Shown here: positions 8,195 to 16,300 of the stretch, one piece after another | Layout: each line of letters begins with the position of its first letter | Numbering within the stretch: position 1 is the first letter of the stretch | Origin: SCUN01 sp964343975 | GTDB taxonomy: Bacteria; Acidobacteriota; Vicinamibacteria; Vicinamibacterales; SCN-69-37 | DNA length: 18,233 nucleotides | NCBI GenBank assembly: GCA_964343975.1 | Contig: CAYFLU010000062.1 | Location: forward strand, 1 to 18,233 | Direction: 5' to 3' | Position numbers and translations under genes: made by a program | Notes under the pieces: generated by a model | What the model was told of the DNA's origin: nothing | The model's input: the letters and a program-made list of their open reading frames with translations, nothing else | Database searches by the model: none

Positions 8195-10771
8195 TTAGAA
8201 GTTCAGCCAGCGGCTGAATTTCACGAGGAACGTGTTGGTGGCCGGCGTGGCGAACAAGTCGTTGACGTTGCTGCCAAAGGCGAAGCGGCCGTCGTTCACG
8301 AAGTCTTCGCGCCCCTGCTGCCACACGATGAAGAGCGCCGACCCGGGCCGGTATTCCCAGCGCAACACGCTCGTGGAGCGGAAAGCGCGGTAGTTGAAAT
8401 CCGGATTCGTGTTGTACGCGTAAGGCGTGTAGCGATCTTCGTATCGCTCGGCGCGGCCGTTCACGAGCTCCTTGAAGTTCGTGTAGGCGCCCGCCGAGAC
8501 AAACGGCGCCGCGTAGATCTCGAGCGTCAGCGTGGGACGGATCGTGTAGTTCACCCGGGTCGTGAGGCTGAGGGTTTTCTGCGACAGGCGGCCGAACACG
8601 TAGTGGGGCAGCGGCGTCGACGTGATGTTCTCGACCCACTGCGAATCGCGCGTGCTGTTGTCCCAGTTGAGCGAGGCGCTGAGGGACACGCCGGCGCGCG
8701 GACGCCACGACAGGCTCGGGCCGACGTTCACGCCCTTCGAGCCCTTGCCGTCGGAGTAGGCCGAGCCGTTCACCGCCGCCTGCAGGTTCTTGCGCGTATC
8801 GGTGTTGAGATAGCCCCAGACATTGCGCACCGCGTTCGTGTAGCCGCCCGGGCCGCCGCGCGTCAGCCGATCGGCGAAGCCGCGGAGCTGATACGTCACG
8901 CCGCCACCGAACTGCCAGTTGGAGGCGAGGGTCGTGTGCGAGTTGATGTTCCCGCCCGCGTACCGCAGGTCGCCGTCGTAGTTCCAGCCGGCCCACTGAT
9001 TGAAGTTGATGTTGATGCTGCGGCGCCACGCATTGGGCGTGTCACTGCGCAACTGGAACCAGTTGCTCTGCGAGATCTCGTCGGCACGCGAGAGGAAACC
9101 GAGGTCGTTGATCTCGAACCCCGGCGACTTGTAGGAGACGTTCGAGTTGAAGCGAGCATACTGCCCGGCGATCTTGCTGATCGACAGGCTGCCCGACTGC
9201 CCGTTGAGCGACGTGCGCGTCGGGTCGTAGCGGAACGACTCGGCGCCCGGCCGCTGGAAGCTGTGCACCGTGCTCTGCTGGATCTCGGCGATCGCGTCGG
9301 CCGTGCCGCGCACGGAGCTGCCCGCCCAGTATCCGGCGAGGCTGTAGGCCTTGCCGAGCCGCCAGTCGAAATCCACGCCGCCCGTGAAGGCATTCTTCGG
9401 CAGGAACCTCAGCTCGTCGGTGAGCGAGCGATTCGTGCTCGTGGCCATGATGCCGATGCGCGACTGGTTGCCGAATTCGCGGCTCGCACGCAGCACGGAA
9501 TACGCCGTCGACGGCTCCGCCGGCGACTTCGACTCCACGCCGTTGACCGACAGCGTCGCGTTCTCGCGCGAGGTCACGGCGCTCAGCGCGCCGATCGAGA
9601 ACGCGCCCATGCGGCCGGTCAACTTGCCCGCGCCGAGGATCGTCGTGTTGGCCGGCGCCGAGGCGTAGCCGCCCGCTGGCGCATCCGCGAAGCGGTGCGG
9701 AGCGCGGCCGATCCGGCGCGAATACAGCAGCCCCGTGCAGTCGCCGTCATTGCAGTCGATGTCGAACGAGAACGTGCCCGAGCCTTCGACGAAGAACGGG
9801 CGCTTCTCAGGAAAGAACGTCTCGAACCCGCTGAGATTGACGACGGCCGGATCGGCTTCGACCTGGCCGAAGTCCGGATTGACCGTGCCGGTGAACGTGA
9901 GGCCCGGTGCGACGGCGTACTTCATGTCGAGACCGATCGTCGCGGACGGATCAGGCGACTTCGACAGCGGATTGCCGCGCTCGGTCGGCTTGGTGGTGAC
10001 TTCCGACAACAGATACGGCGCGATCTCGAACTTCTTGAGCGGCTGCGAAAACGAGAGGCCGGTGAGATCGCCGAACGACGACACGAAGCCGCTCGCGCTG
10101 CGGGGCAGGAGCGGCCACGTCGAGGCTTCGTCGGCACGCGCGAGAATGCGGCCGATCGCAAAGCCGAAGGTTGAGGCCGACGCCGGATTGAACCGCAGCT
10201 GGGAGAACGGAATCCGGAATTCCGCACGCCAGCCCTTCGACGATCGCGAGACGGCGGCGTCCCACACCGCGTCCCAGCTGATGTCGCTGTTCGAGTCGTT
10301 GAACCAGTAGCGGTCGTACTTCACGCCGGCCGGATTCACACCGAACTCGAAGGCCGTCCGGCGATCGTGGTACGAGTCGATGTACACCGAGAGCCAATCC
10401 GACGCCGTGAGCGTGTCGCGCCGCGAGAGATGGCCGACGATCTTCTGCGGTTCCGGGTCGGTGGCTTCGATCGCCACATACAGATTGGCGTTGTCGAAGA
10501 CGACGCGCGCTTCCGTGGCGTAGCTGGGGGCCGCGCCCTCCGCCGGCCGTCGCTGCACGAAGCCGGAGATGATCGGCGCCTTCTGCCAGATCGCTTCGTT
10601 CAGTTCGCCGTCGATCTGAATCGCCGTCGCGCCGGGCGGCAGCGGCGTCGCGGCCACCGTGTGATCGGTGCCACGCGCGGGCGAGGTGCCGTTCGCCGCG
10701 TGGAGGCGTTCGGTTCCGGACAACGCGGCCACCGCGGCCGCGCACACGAGAGCGATGGTCTTGAAGCGCAT
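8195..10771 (-). CDS. CBM9-like/DUF5916 outer-membrane beta-barrel protein
   Basis: From the ATG at 10771 the product is 858 residues and starts with a signal peptide (MRFKTIALVCAAAVAALSG...LHA). The frame stays open 19 codons further to an ATG at 10828, but that start would overlap the divergent protease ATG and place a non-signal tail in front, so 10771 is preferred. A CBM9/DOMON-like sandwich follows (IQIDGELNEAIWQKAP through EFRIPFSQLRF). It carries the DUF5916-type strings DWLSVYIDSYHDRRTAFEFGVNPAG and CNDGDCTGLLYSRRIGR, each quoted only in part by others. The rest is rich in alternating aromatic and polar strands and ends in FSRWLNF, an outer-membrane barrel terminus. The biochemical role is not established; sugar binding is suggested only by the CBM9-like fold. 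It heads a possible pair with the VWA gene and is divergent from the Tricorn-like protease. Confidence 0.85.
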   Translation of the reverse strand: MRFKTIALVCAAAVAALSGTERLHAANGTSPARGTDHTVAATPLPPGATAIQIDGELNEAIWQKAPIISGFVQRRPAEGAAPSYATEARVVFDNANLYVAIEATDPEPQKIVGHLSRRDTLTASDWLSVYIDSYHDRRTAFEFGVNPAGVKYDRYWFNDSNSDISWDAVWDAAVSRSSKGWRAEFRIPFSQLRFNPASASTFGFAIGRILARADEASTWPLLPRSASGFVSSFGDLTGLSFSQPLKKFEIAPYLLSEVTTKPTERGNPLSKSPDPSATIGLDMKYAVAPGLTFTGTVNPDFGQVEADPAVVNLSGFETFFPEKRPFFVEGSGTFSFDIDCNDGDCTGLLYSRRIGRAPHRFADAPAGGYASAPANTTILGAGKLTGRMGAFSIGALSAVTSRENATLSVNGVESKSPAEPSTAYSVLRASREFGNQSRIGIMATSTNRSLTDELRFLPKNAFTGGVDFDWRLGKAYSLAGYWAGSSVRGTADAIAEIQQSTVHSFQRPGAESFRYDPTRTSLNGQSGSLSISKIAGQYARFNSNVSYKSPGFEINDLGFLSRADEISQSNWFQLRSDTPNAWRRSININFNQWAGWNYDGDLRYAGGNINSHTTLASNWQFGGGVTYQLRGFADRLTRGGPGGYTNAVRNVWGYLNTDTRKNLQAAVNGSAYSDGKGSKGVNVGPSLSWRPRAGVSLSASLNWDNSTRDSQWVENITSTPLPHYVFGRLSQKTLSLTTRVNYTIRPTLTLEIYAAPFVSAGAYTNFKELVNGRAERYEDRYTPYAYNTNPDFNYRAFRSTSVLRWEYRPGSALFIVWQQGREDFVNDGRFAFGSNVNDLFATPATNTFLVKFSRWLNF

Positions 10772-10826
10772 CGCCGGGTTGGACGGAAGAACGAGCAACG
10801 GCGTTGGCTTCAGATAAAGTTTTCGC

Positions 10827-13800
10827 ATGCGTCAGTCCTTCGCTCGTCGGATGTGGCCGGTCATCGCGATCGGCATGGTTGCGTGGCTCGCACCGGTCGT
10901 GGGGCAAACGCCCGCGCCGCAGTTGTCGTTCGCGGAACCCGGCATCTCTCCGGACGGACGCGAGATCGCTTTTGTTTCCGGCGGCGACATCTGGACCGTG
11001 CCCGCGGCCGGCGGTGATGCACACCTCATCGTTGCGACCGATGCGAACGAATCGCGGCCGCTCTACTCGCCCGACGGCTCGGCGCTCGCGTTCGTGTCGA
11101 CGCGCACAGGCGGCGGCGACATCTACGTGCTCACGCTCCGCTCCGGCGCCGTGCGTCGCGTGACGGCCGACGATGGTCTCGAGCAGTTGGAAGGATGGTC
11201 ACGGGACGGGCGCTGGATCTACTTCTCGTCCACGAGCCGCGACATCGCCGGGATGAACGACGTCTTCCGCGTGTCGGCGGACGGCGGCACGCCGATGGTG
11301 GTGAGCGGCGATCGGTACACGAATGAATTTCAGCCGGCGGCCTCACCCGACGGCACTCGGCTCGCGTTTGTCGCGCGGGGCAACGGCTCGGCGCAGTGGT
11401 GGCGGAAGGCGGGCAGTCATCTGGACCAGTCAGAGTTGTGGCTGCTGTCACTCGCCGATGTCGCGCACCCGTCGTACACGCAGCTCACGTCGCGCGACAG
11501 TCGCAGCCTGTGGCCGATGTGGTCGAGCGATGGCCGCGCGTTGTTCTATGTGAGTGACCGTGGCGGCGCGGAGAACCTGTGGACGCGCGCGGCTTCGGCC
11601 GGCACGAGCGATCGCGCCGTCACGACATTCACGAACGGCCGCGTGCTGTGGCCGTCGATCACCACCGACGGCAAGACCATCGCCTTCGAGCGCAATTTCG
11701 GAATCTGGACGACGGATACGGCGACCGGGCAAGCGCGCGAGGTGACGATCCGTCGTCGTGGCGCGCCCGTCTCGCCAGTGGCCGAGCGCGTGCGGCAGAC
11801 CAACGGCTTCGAAGACCTCGCGTTGTCGCCGGATGGCAAGAAGGTCGCGTTCGTCGCGCGCGGCAAGATCTTCGCGTCGGCCACCATGGATCCGGGCGAC
11901 GCGTTTCGCGTGACGCGCACCGCTGCGCTCGACTCGCAGCCCGTGTGGTCGAACGACAGCCGGCAGCTCGCCTATGTGTCGGCGCGCGAGAACGGCCAGC
12001 ACATCTATCTCTTCGACGTGGCGGCGGGCACGGAGACGGCGCTCACGACGGGCGCCGGCCTCGATCTGTCGCCGGCGTTCTCGCCGGATGGCGCGTCGCT
12101 CCTGTATCTGCGCGATCGCCGCGAGCTGCACGTGATCACGCTCGCGACACGTGCCGACCGCGTCGTTGCCACTGGCGCGTTTGGCGATGCGATCGACCGG
12201 CCGCAGCCGGTGTGGTCGCCCGACAGCCGATGGATCGCGCTCTTCGCCATCGGCGAGAAGCAGTTCACGAACGTCTCGCTCGCGCCGGTGGCGCCGGATG
12301 CCACGCCGGCCGTCACACAGCCCGTCAGCTTTCTCGCCAACACCTACGCCAACACGATTGCCTGGTCACGCGATGGGTCGTATCTGCTGTTCGACACGTC
12401 GCAGCGCACGGAGACGAGCCAACTCGCGCGCGTCGATCTGGCGCTCCGTACGCCGCGCTTCCGCGAAGCCGCATTTCTGGACCTGTTCTCGCAGCCGGTG
12501 CGAACGACACCGGCGCCGGCCACGCCCGCGCCGGCCACACCGGCATCGGCGTCTGCCGCACCCGCGACGTCTGTGCGCGTCACGCCGGAGTTCGCCGACA
12601 TCCGGCAGCGACTGTCGCTTCTGCCGACCGGTCTCAGCGTGGGGGCGGTCACGATCAGCCCCGACGGCAAGACGGCGCTCCTCACGGCGACTTCGGCCGG
12701 GCAGACCAATCTCTACACATGGTCGCTCGACGAACTCGGGCGCGACACGGGCGTGGCGCGTCAGCTCACGTCCACGGCCTCATCGAAGTCCGATGCGCAG
12801 TTCTCGCCTGACGGCAAGGACGTGTATTTCCTCGACGGTGGCCGCATCGCGGCCATCTCGGTGGAGCGGCGGGAGACGCGCGCGGTGAACGTCACGGCCG
12901 AGTATCCGCTCGACTTCAACGTCGAGAAGATGGAGGTGTTTCGCGAAGCGTGGGGGCTTCTGCGCGACAACTTCTTTGATCCCGACTTCAACGGCGTGAA
13001 CTGGTCGGCGCTGCGTGACGCGTATGCGCCGCGCGTGGCCGGCGCGGCCACCGCCGAGGAAATGCGCCGCATCGTTCGCCTGATGATTGGCGAGCTGAAT
13101 GCATCGCATCTGGGATTCACCGGCCCAGGCAGTGGTGGGCCGGTGGTGGGCCGGCTCGGCCTGTCGTTCGATCGCGCGGCGTACGAAACGGCTGGTCGTC
13201 TCACGATATCGGCCATCACGCCGCTCTCGCCTGCGGCGATCGCGCGAGAGATCGCGGTGGGCGACACGCTCGTGGCGGTCGATGGCCAGCCGCTCACTCG
13301 ACGATCCAATCTCGACGAGGTGCTCGCCAACACCATCGACCGCCGCGTGACGCTCACGCTCACCACGGCGGCCGGCGGGACGCGCAGCGTGGTCGTGAAG
13401 CCGGTGACGCAGGCCACGGACAAGGGGCTGCTGTATCGCCAGTGGGTGGAAGCCAACCGCGCGTACGTGCTCAAGCGCAGCGGCGGACGGATTGGCTACG
13501 TGCACATGATCGACATGGGGCAGTCGTCGCTCGATCAGCTGTACGTCGATCTCGACACCGAAAACCACGCGCGTGACGGCGTGCTCGTGGACATTCGCAA
13601 CAACAACGGCGGATTCGTCAACGCGTACGCGATCGACGCGATCGCGCGGCAGCCGTATCTGCGGATGTCATTGCGCGGATTGCCGACCGCGCCGGCCCGC
13701 ACGGTGCTGGGACAGCGCGCGCTCGAGAAGCCGACCGCGCTTGTCGTGAATCAGCATTCGCTGTCGGATGCCGAGGACTTTACCGAGGGGTACCGCACGC

Positions 13801-14057
13801 TGAAGCTCGGGCCGATCGTCGGCGAGCCGACGGCGGGATGGATCATCTACACCTGGAACGTGCGGACGGTGGATGGGACGACGCTGCGCTTGCCGCGCAT
13901 GCGCATCACAGCGGTCGACGGCACCGACATGGAGCGGCACTCGCGTCCTGTGGATATCGAAGCCACGCGCCCGATGGGCGAGACGTTGCAGGAGAAAGAC
14001 TCGCAGCTCGACGCGGCGATTCGCGCGCTCCTCGCGCGCATGGGACGCGCCGAGTAG
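10827..14057 (+). CDS. Exported Tricorn-like S41 protease with beta-propellers and PDZ domain
   Basis: The 1076-residue product resembles Tricorn protease. An N-terminal signal (RMWPVIAIGMVAWLAPVVGQ) suggests export, whereas classical Tricorn is cytosolic. PD40/WD40-type blades with repeated SPDG motifs fill about 30-680 as two propeller regions, interrupted by a Pro/Ala/Thr linker near 558-582. A helical C1 segment (about 695-765) carries Ser760-His761 in NASHLGF. A PDZ domain covers about 773-851. The S41 catalytic core follows, with the nucleophile Ser980 in HSLSDAEDF and Glu1036 in DMERHSRPVD, so the Ser/His/Ser/Glu tetrad appears complete. The family degrades peptides released by other proteases. 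It is divergent from the DUF5916 barrel, with 55 bases between starts, and its stop is 2 bases from that of the convergent WYL gene. Confidence 0.92.
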   Translation: MRQSFARRMWPVIAIGMVAWLAPVVGQTPAPQLSFAEPGISPDGREIAFVSGGDIWTVPAAGGDAHLIVATDANESRPLYSPDGSALAFVSTRTGGGDIYVLTLRSGAVRRVTADDGLEQLEGWSRDGRWIYFSSTSRDIAGMNDVFRVSADGGTPMVVSGDRYTNEFQPAASPDGTRLAFVARGNGSAQWWRKAGSHLDQSELWLLSLADVAHPSYTQLTSRDSRSLWPMWSSDGRALFYVSDRGGAENLWTRAASAGTSDRAVTTFTNGRVLWPSITTDGKTIAFERNFGIWTTDTATGQAREVTIRRRGAPVSPVAERVRQTNGFEDLALSPDGKKVAFVARGKIFASATMDPGDAFRVTRTAALDSQPVWSNDSRQLAYVSARENGQHIYLFDVAAGTETALTTGAGLDLSPAFSPDGASLLYLRDRRELHVITLATRADRVVATGAFGDAIDRPQPVWSPDSRWIALFAIGEKQFTNVSLAPVAPDATPAVTQPVSFLANTYANTIAWSRDGSYLLFDTSQRTETSQLARVDLALRTPRFREAAFLDLFSQPVRTTPAPATPAPATPASASAAPATSVRVTPEFADIRQRLSLLPTGLSVGAVTISPDGKTALLTATSAGQTNLYTWSLDELGRDTGVARQLTSTASSKSDAQFSPDGKDVYFLDGGRIAAISVERRETRAVNVTAEYPLDFNVEKMEVFREAWGLLRDNFFDPDFNGVNWSALRDAYAPRVAGAATAEEMRRIVRLMIGELNASHLGFTGPGSGGPVVGRLGLSFDRAAYETAGRLTISAITPLSPAAIAREIAVGDTLVAVDGQPLTRRSNLDEVLANTIDRRVTLTLTTAAGGTRSVVVKPVTQATDKGLLYRQWVEANRAYVLKRSGGRIGYVHMIDMGQSSLDQLYVDLDTENHARDGVLVDIRNNNGGFVNAYAIDAIARQPYLRMSLRGLPTAPARTVLGQRALEKPTALVVNQHSLSDAEDFTEGYRTLKLGPIVGEPTAGWIIYTWNVRTVDGTTLRLPRMRITAVDGTDMERHSRPVDIEATRPMGETLQEKDSQLDAAIRALLARMGRAE
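12504..12560 (+). repeat. Pro-Ala-Thr low-complexity linker with short direct repeats
   Basis: Inside the Tricorn-like gene, an in-frame run encodes repeated APATP units and then an Ala/Ser-rich tail. The DNA repeats GCGCCGGCCAC about 15 bases apart. This is probably a flexible linker between the two propeller regions, and such runs can vary in copy number between strains. Confidence 0.6.
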
Positions 14058-14059
14058 GG

Positions 14060-15034
14060 TCAGCTTTCGCCAAGCGCGGCTTTGTGTTCTTTGCGGATGT
14101 CGTCGGCGAGCGACTTCGGCTCGAGCACCTTCACGCCCGCGCCGAAGCTGAGGATCCAGCTCTTCAAGGCCCAGTCGGCCGACACGTGCAGCGTCATGGT
14201 CGTGCGGCCGTCCGGGTGCGCCTGCAGTGCCTGTGACGGATGCCAGTCGCGCCCCTGCAGGTACGGCGCGTGACGTGCGGCGAATTCGATCACCACGCGC
14301 TGCGGCTCGCCCCAAAACACGCCCATCGATGAGGCAAAGAGGTCGGCCGGCAGTTCACGCGTCTTGCGGAACGTCTCGTCCTTGACCGAGAGCTTCTGCA
14401 CCCGGTCGACGGCGAATGTGCGGAACTCGTTGTACTGGTCGACCCAAGCGATCAAGTACACACCACCTTGCGCGAGCGTGATGCGGTAGGGCTGCGCGCG
14501 ATAGGTCTTCGCGCGGTTGCTCCGCGCCGAGAAGTAGCTCATCTCGATCTCGTGCCGGTCGCGCACCGCGTCGAACAAGCGGCGCGTGATGTCGGAGAGC
14601 TGGCGGTTGGCGCCCGCGCGCGGACCGGCCTTCGTCGTGATGACCTGCGGCAGCGTGCCGAGGAATTCCCGCATGCGCGGGTTCAGCGACTTCTCGAGTT
14701 TGTGGAGCGCCGCGCCCAACTCATCCGCGAGCGGCCAGCCCGACAGCGCCTCGACGATGGACCGGCTGAGGTAGAGGGCCGCCACATCCGACACCGACAG
14801 GCCGTCCTGGACGGCGCGGAACGGCTGTGCGTCGAGCTTCCACTTCTTGGTCTCGTTGCCTTCGCCCTCGTCGAAGAGCGCGAAGCCCGCTTCCTGGAGC
14901 GCGGTGAGGTCGCGGCGAATCGTGCGCGTGGTGACACCGGTCGTGCGCGCGAGTTGATGAATCGTCACGCCCGTCCGCGCGGATTCCACCTCGCGGAGGA
15001 TCTGCCACTGGCGGATGACTTCGGCGTTTCTCAT
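14060..15034 (-). CDS. WYL-domain transcriptional regulator (YafY/DeoR-like)
   Basis: The 324-residue product has an N-terminal winged helix-turn-helix (about 5-60) with the recognition segment TTGVTTRTIRRDLTALQEAGF. A central WYL domain (about 145-220) follows, in which the signature reads GGVYLIAW at 190-197, with the conserved Arg pair region FRTFAVDRV at 204-212. A C-terminal WCX-like extension (about 245-320) completes the usual architecture. WYL regulators bind DNA and usually sense a nucleic acid or nucleotide-type ligand; the ligand here is unknown. The start ATG at 15034 lies 20 bases after a TACAAT -10 candidate and 25 bases from an 18-base inverted repeat, which suggests autoregulation. 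Its stop is 2 bases from that of the convergent protease gene. The target genes are not certain; the divergent small gene is the nearest candidate. Confidence 0.92.
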   Translation of the reverse strand: MRNAEVIRQWQILREVESARTGVTIHQLARTTGVTTRTIRRDLTALQEAGFALFDEGEGNETKKWKLDAQPFRAVQDGLSVSDVAALYLSRSIVEALSGWPLADELGAALHKLEKSLNPRMREFLGTLPQVITTKAGPRAGANRQLSDITRRLFDAVRDRHEIEMSYFSARSNRAKTYRAQPYRITLAQGGVYLIAWVDQYNEFRTFAVDRVQKLSVKDETFRKTRELPADLFASSMGVFWGEPQRVVIEFAARHAPYLQGRDWHPSQALQAHPDGRTTMTLHVSADWALKSWILSFGAGVKVLEPKSLADDIRKEHKAALGES

Positions 15035-15054
15035 GCGGGGGCCACTCGGCCGCC

Positions 15055-15083
15055 ATTGTAATCCGGCCCGCCGGATTTGCCCG
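15055..15083 (-). promoter_or_regulatory. Candidate promoter of the WYL regulator
   Basis: On the minus strand a TACAAT -10 (15060-15055) is preceded, after exactly 17 bases, by CGGGCA (15083-15078), a weak match to the TTGACA -35. The spacer is occupied by an inverted repeat. The -10 is good and the -35 is poor, which is consistent with a regulated promoter. Confidence 0.4.
15060..15077. promoter_or_regulatory. 18-base inverted repeat, candidate WYL-regulator operator
   Basis: AATCCGGC-CC-GCCGGATT has two perfect 8-base arms around a CC centre. It lies in the 98-base gap between the WYL regulator and the divergent small gene and fills the proposed -35/-10 spacer. A dimeric repressor bound here would block polymerase on the regulator promoter and might also affect the small gene. 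Confidence 0.5.
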
Positions 15084-15121
15084 GTCCCGCCCTGTCACAC
15101 CCTCCGCCGATCCTTGTGTGC

Positions 15122-15127
15122 AGGAGA
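15122..15127 (+). promoter_or_regulatory. Shine-Dalgarno sequence deciding the small-gene start
   Basis: AGGAGA ends 5 bases before the ATG at 15133. A GTG at 15118 in the same frame lies before this site and has nothing comparable upstream, so the ATG is the likely start. This is one of the strongest ribosome-binding sites in the window. Confidence 0.7.
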
Positions 15128-15132
15128 CAGTG

Positions 15133-15387
15133 ATGACTGAGCACATGTTTGACGGTACGGGCGCCCGGCAGTTGGTTCTGGTCGACGATGCGGCGTCGCC
15201 GATGGTGACGAAGCGGTTCGGCCGGCCGCGTCCGCGCCTGCAGCCGCTCGTGAAGAACCTCTATCGTCAGCTCGACCTGCGTCGCCGGCGTGCGCAGATC
15301 GCCGCGCGCAAGTACGTGGAGCCGACTGCGCGTCCGCTGCAGGGCTTTGACGATCTTGGCGAGGCCGGACTTCAGAATCTGAAGTAG
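15133..15387 (+). CDS. Hypothetical basic protein, 84 residues
   Basis: I do not recognise this protein. It begins MTEHMFDGTGARQLVL. A middle section is rich in Arg, Pro and Lys (about 28-62, including LYRQLDLRRRRAQIAARKY), and the tail ends in GLQNLK. It has no signal peptide or membrane segment. Support for a real gene comes from a well-placed AGGAGA ribosome-binding site and strongly GC-biased third codon positions along its length. It is divergent from the WYL regulator across a gap that holds an 18-base dyad, so it may be a target of that regulator. Its 3' end overlaps the convergent barrel gene by 16 bases. The basic middle could bind nucleic acid or ribosomes, but that is speculation. 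Confidence 0.65.
   Translation: MTEHMFDGTGARQLVLVDDAASPMVTKRFGRPRPRLQPLVKNLYRQLDLRRRRAQIAARKYVEPTARPLQGFDDLGEAGLQNLK
15369..15385. repeat. 17-base perfect palindrome over two convergent gene ends
   Basis: ACTTCAGA-A-TCTGAAGT has 8-base arms around one central base. It covers the last codons of the small basic gene and the stop of the convergent barrel gene. In RNA, either strand could fold a short hairpin with a 5-base loop (6-base stem). There is no T-run, so it is at most a weak bidirectional terminator. Confidence 0.45.
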
Positions 15388-16163
15388 AGCCCGGTGGTCA
15401 CCGGCATGTAGAGGCGGATGCCGGTGTCGTTGATGCTGTCGAGGCCGTAGCCGAGCAAGTCGGTGTCGTCGCCCGTGAGGCGGCGCTGCCAGCGGCCGCC
15501 GGCTTCGATGAAGAGGCCCGTGTGCCGCCACTCGAACATCACGCCGAAATCGATGCCCGCCGTCGGCATGCGTGACTGGCCGTAGAGCCGGGCTGCCACG
15601 GCGCCGCCCGGTGCCTGCAGGTTCACGTTGATCGGCTGCACCCGCTTCATGCCGCCTTCGATCTGCAGATACTGCCGGAAGTGGCGCGAGCTGCCGTTGT
15701 ACTTGCGCAACCCCACTTCGACGGTCTGTTCCTTGTAGTTGTCGAACGACACGGCGAAGAGGTTGTCGTTGCTGCCGAAGCGCCCGATCAGAATCGTCGA
15801 CGCCGGCGTGTTGGTCTGCGAGTACCGTCCGAACAGCTCCCAGTGCTCGGCGAAGCCGATGCCGACACCCGCCGAGTAGCGGCGTGGGGTCTTCACATAC
15901 ACGTCCGGAAACGCCGTCGTGTCGATGAGCATCTGTGTGCCGCGAATCGTGCCGAGTGAGCCGTTCGTGATGTTGCCGAGCACGTCGAGATCGAGTCCGC
16001 CGCCGCCCCAGAACACGAGGTGTCCCTTGATCGGCAGCGGCATCGTATTCGGATCGCCGCTGAGCGTTGTCTTGGAACTCGGCGCCGGCGTGCCGATCTG
16101 CGCGGAGGCGCGAACCGGCAGCAGGATCACGGCGGTCACGGCCAACGCGGTCAGCAGCTTCAT
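15372..16163 (-). CDS. Small outer-membrane beta-barrel protein
   Basis: The 263-residue product starts with a clear signal peptide (MKLLTALAVTAVILLPVRASAQ). The mature part is Gly- and aromatic-rich with amphipathic strands, for example RYSAGVGIGFAEHWELFGRYS and QTVEVGLRKY. It ends in TGLYFRF, whose terminal Phe suits insertion into the outer membrane. The predicted size fits an 8-stranded OmpA/OmpW-like barrel, though no specific family is recognised and no ligand can be inferred. The start is supported by the signal peptide. A TAATAT -10 candidate lies only 7 bases upstream, so the message may be nearly leaderless. The gene is divergent from the nitroreductase across 137 bases and overlaps the small basic gene at its 3' end. 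Confidence 0.75.
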   Translation of the reverse strand: MKLLTALAVTAVILLPVRASAQIGTPAPSSKTTLSGDPNTMPLPIKGHLVFWGGGGLDLDVLGNITNGSLGTIRGTQMLIDTTAFPDVYVKTPRRYSAGVGIGFAEHWELFGRYSQTNTPASTILIGRFGSNDNLFAVSFDNYKEQTVEVGLRKYNGSSRHFRQYLQIEGGMKRVQPINVNLQAPGGAVAARLYGQSRMPTAGIDFGVMFEWRHTGLFIEAGGRWQRRLTGDDTDLLGYGLDSINDTGIRLYMPVTTGLYFRF

Positions 16164-16170
16164 GTGCTCG

Positions 16171-16176
16171 ATATTA
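16171..16176 (-). promoter_or_regulatory. Possible -10 element for the small barrel gene
   Basis: The minus strand reads TAATAT, a good -10-like hexamer, ending 7 bases before the ATG at 16163. No clear -35 is visible 16-18 bases upstream. The rest of the 137-base gap to the nitroreductase gene holds nothing I can identify. Confidence 0.3.
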
Positions 16177-16300
16177 GCCGCTCCGCGTCTTTTTCGTGGT
16201 TGGTGGGGCGGGATTTCCCTCGGACGGCGCTGCTGGGCGTGCGTTCCCGGGCTGGCAGGTCGGGGCGGTCTGGAACGGCCTTTGCCTCTGAACGTGGTGT

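Noticed and set aside
7904..10174. Very long (756-codon) open plus-strand frame opposite the DUF5916 gene
   Set aside because: Its length is impressive, but the composition is Arg/Ala/Val shadow sequence and the minus strand encodes a protein with signal peptide, domains and barrel terminus.
12504..12560. Repeat run as a CRISPR-like or tandem-repeat array
   Set aside because: The repeats are short, in frame and encode a Pro/Ala/Thr linker. There are no spacers.
11579..12811. Open frame overlapping the Tricorn-like gene on the same strand
   Set aside because: It is an out-of-frame reading of the propeller region. The repeated SPDG blades lie in the other frame.
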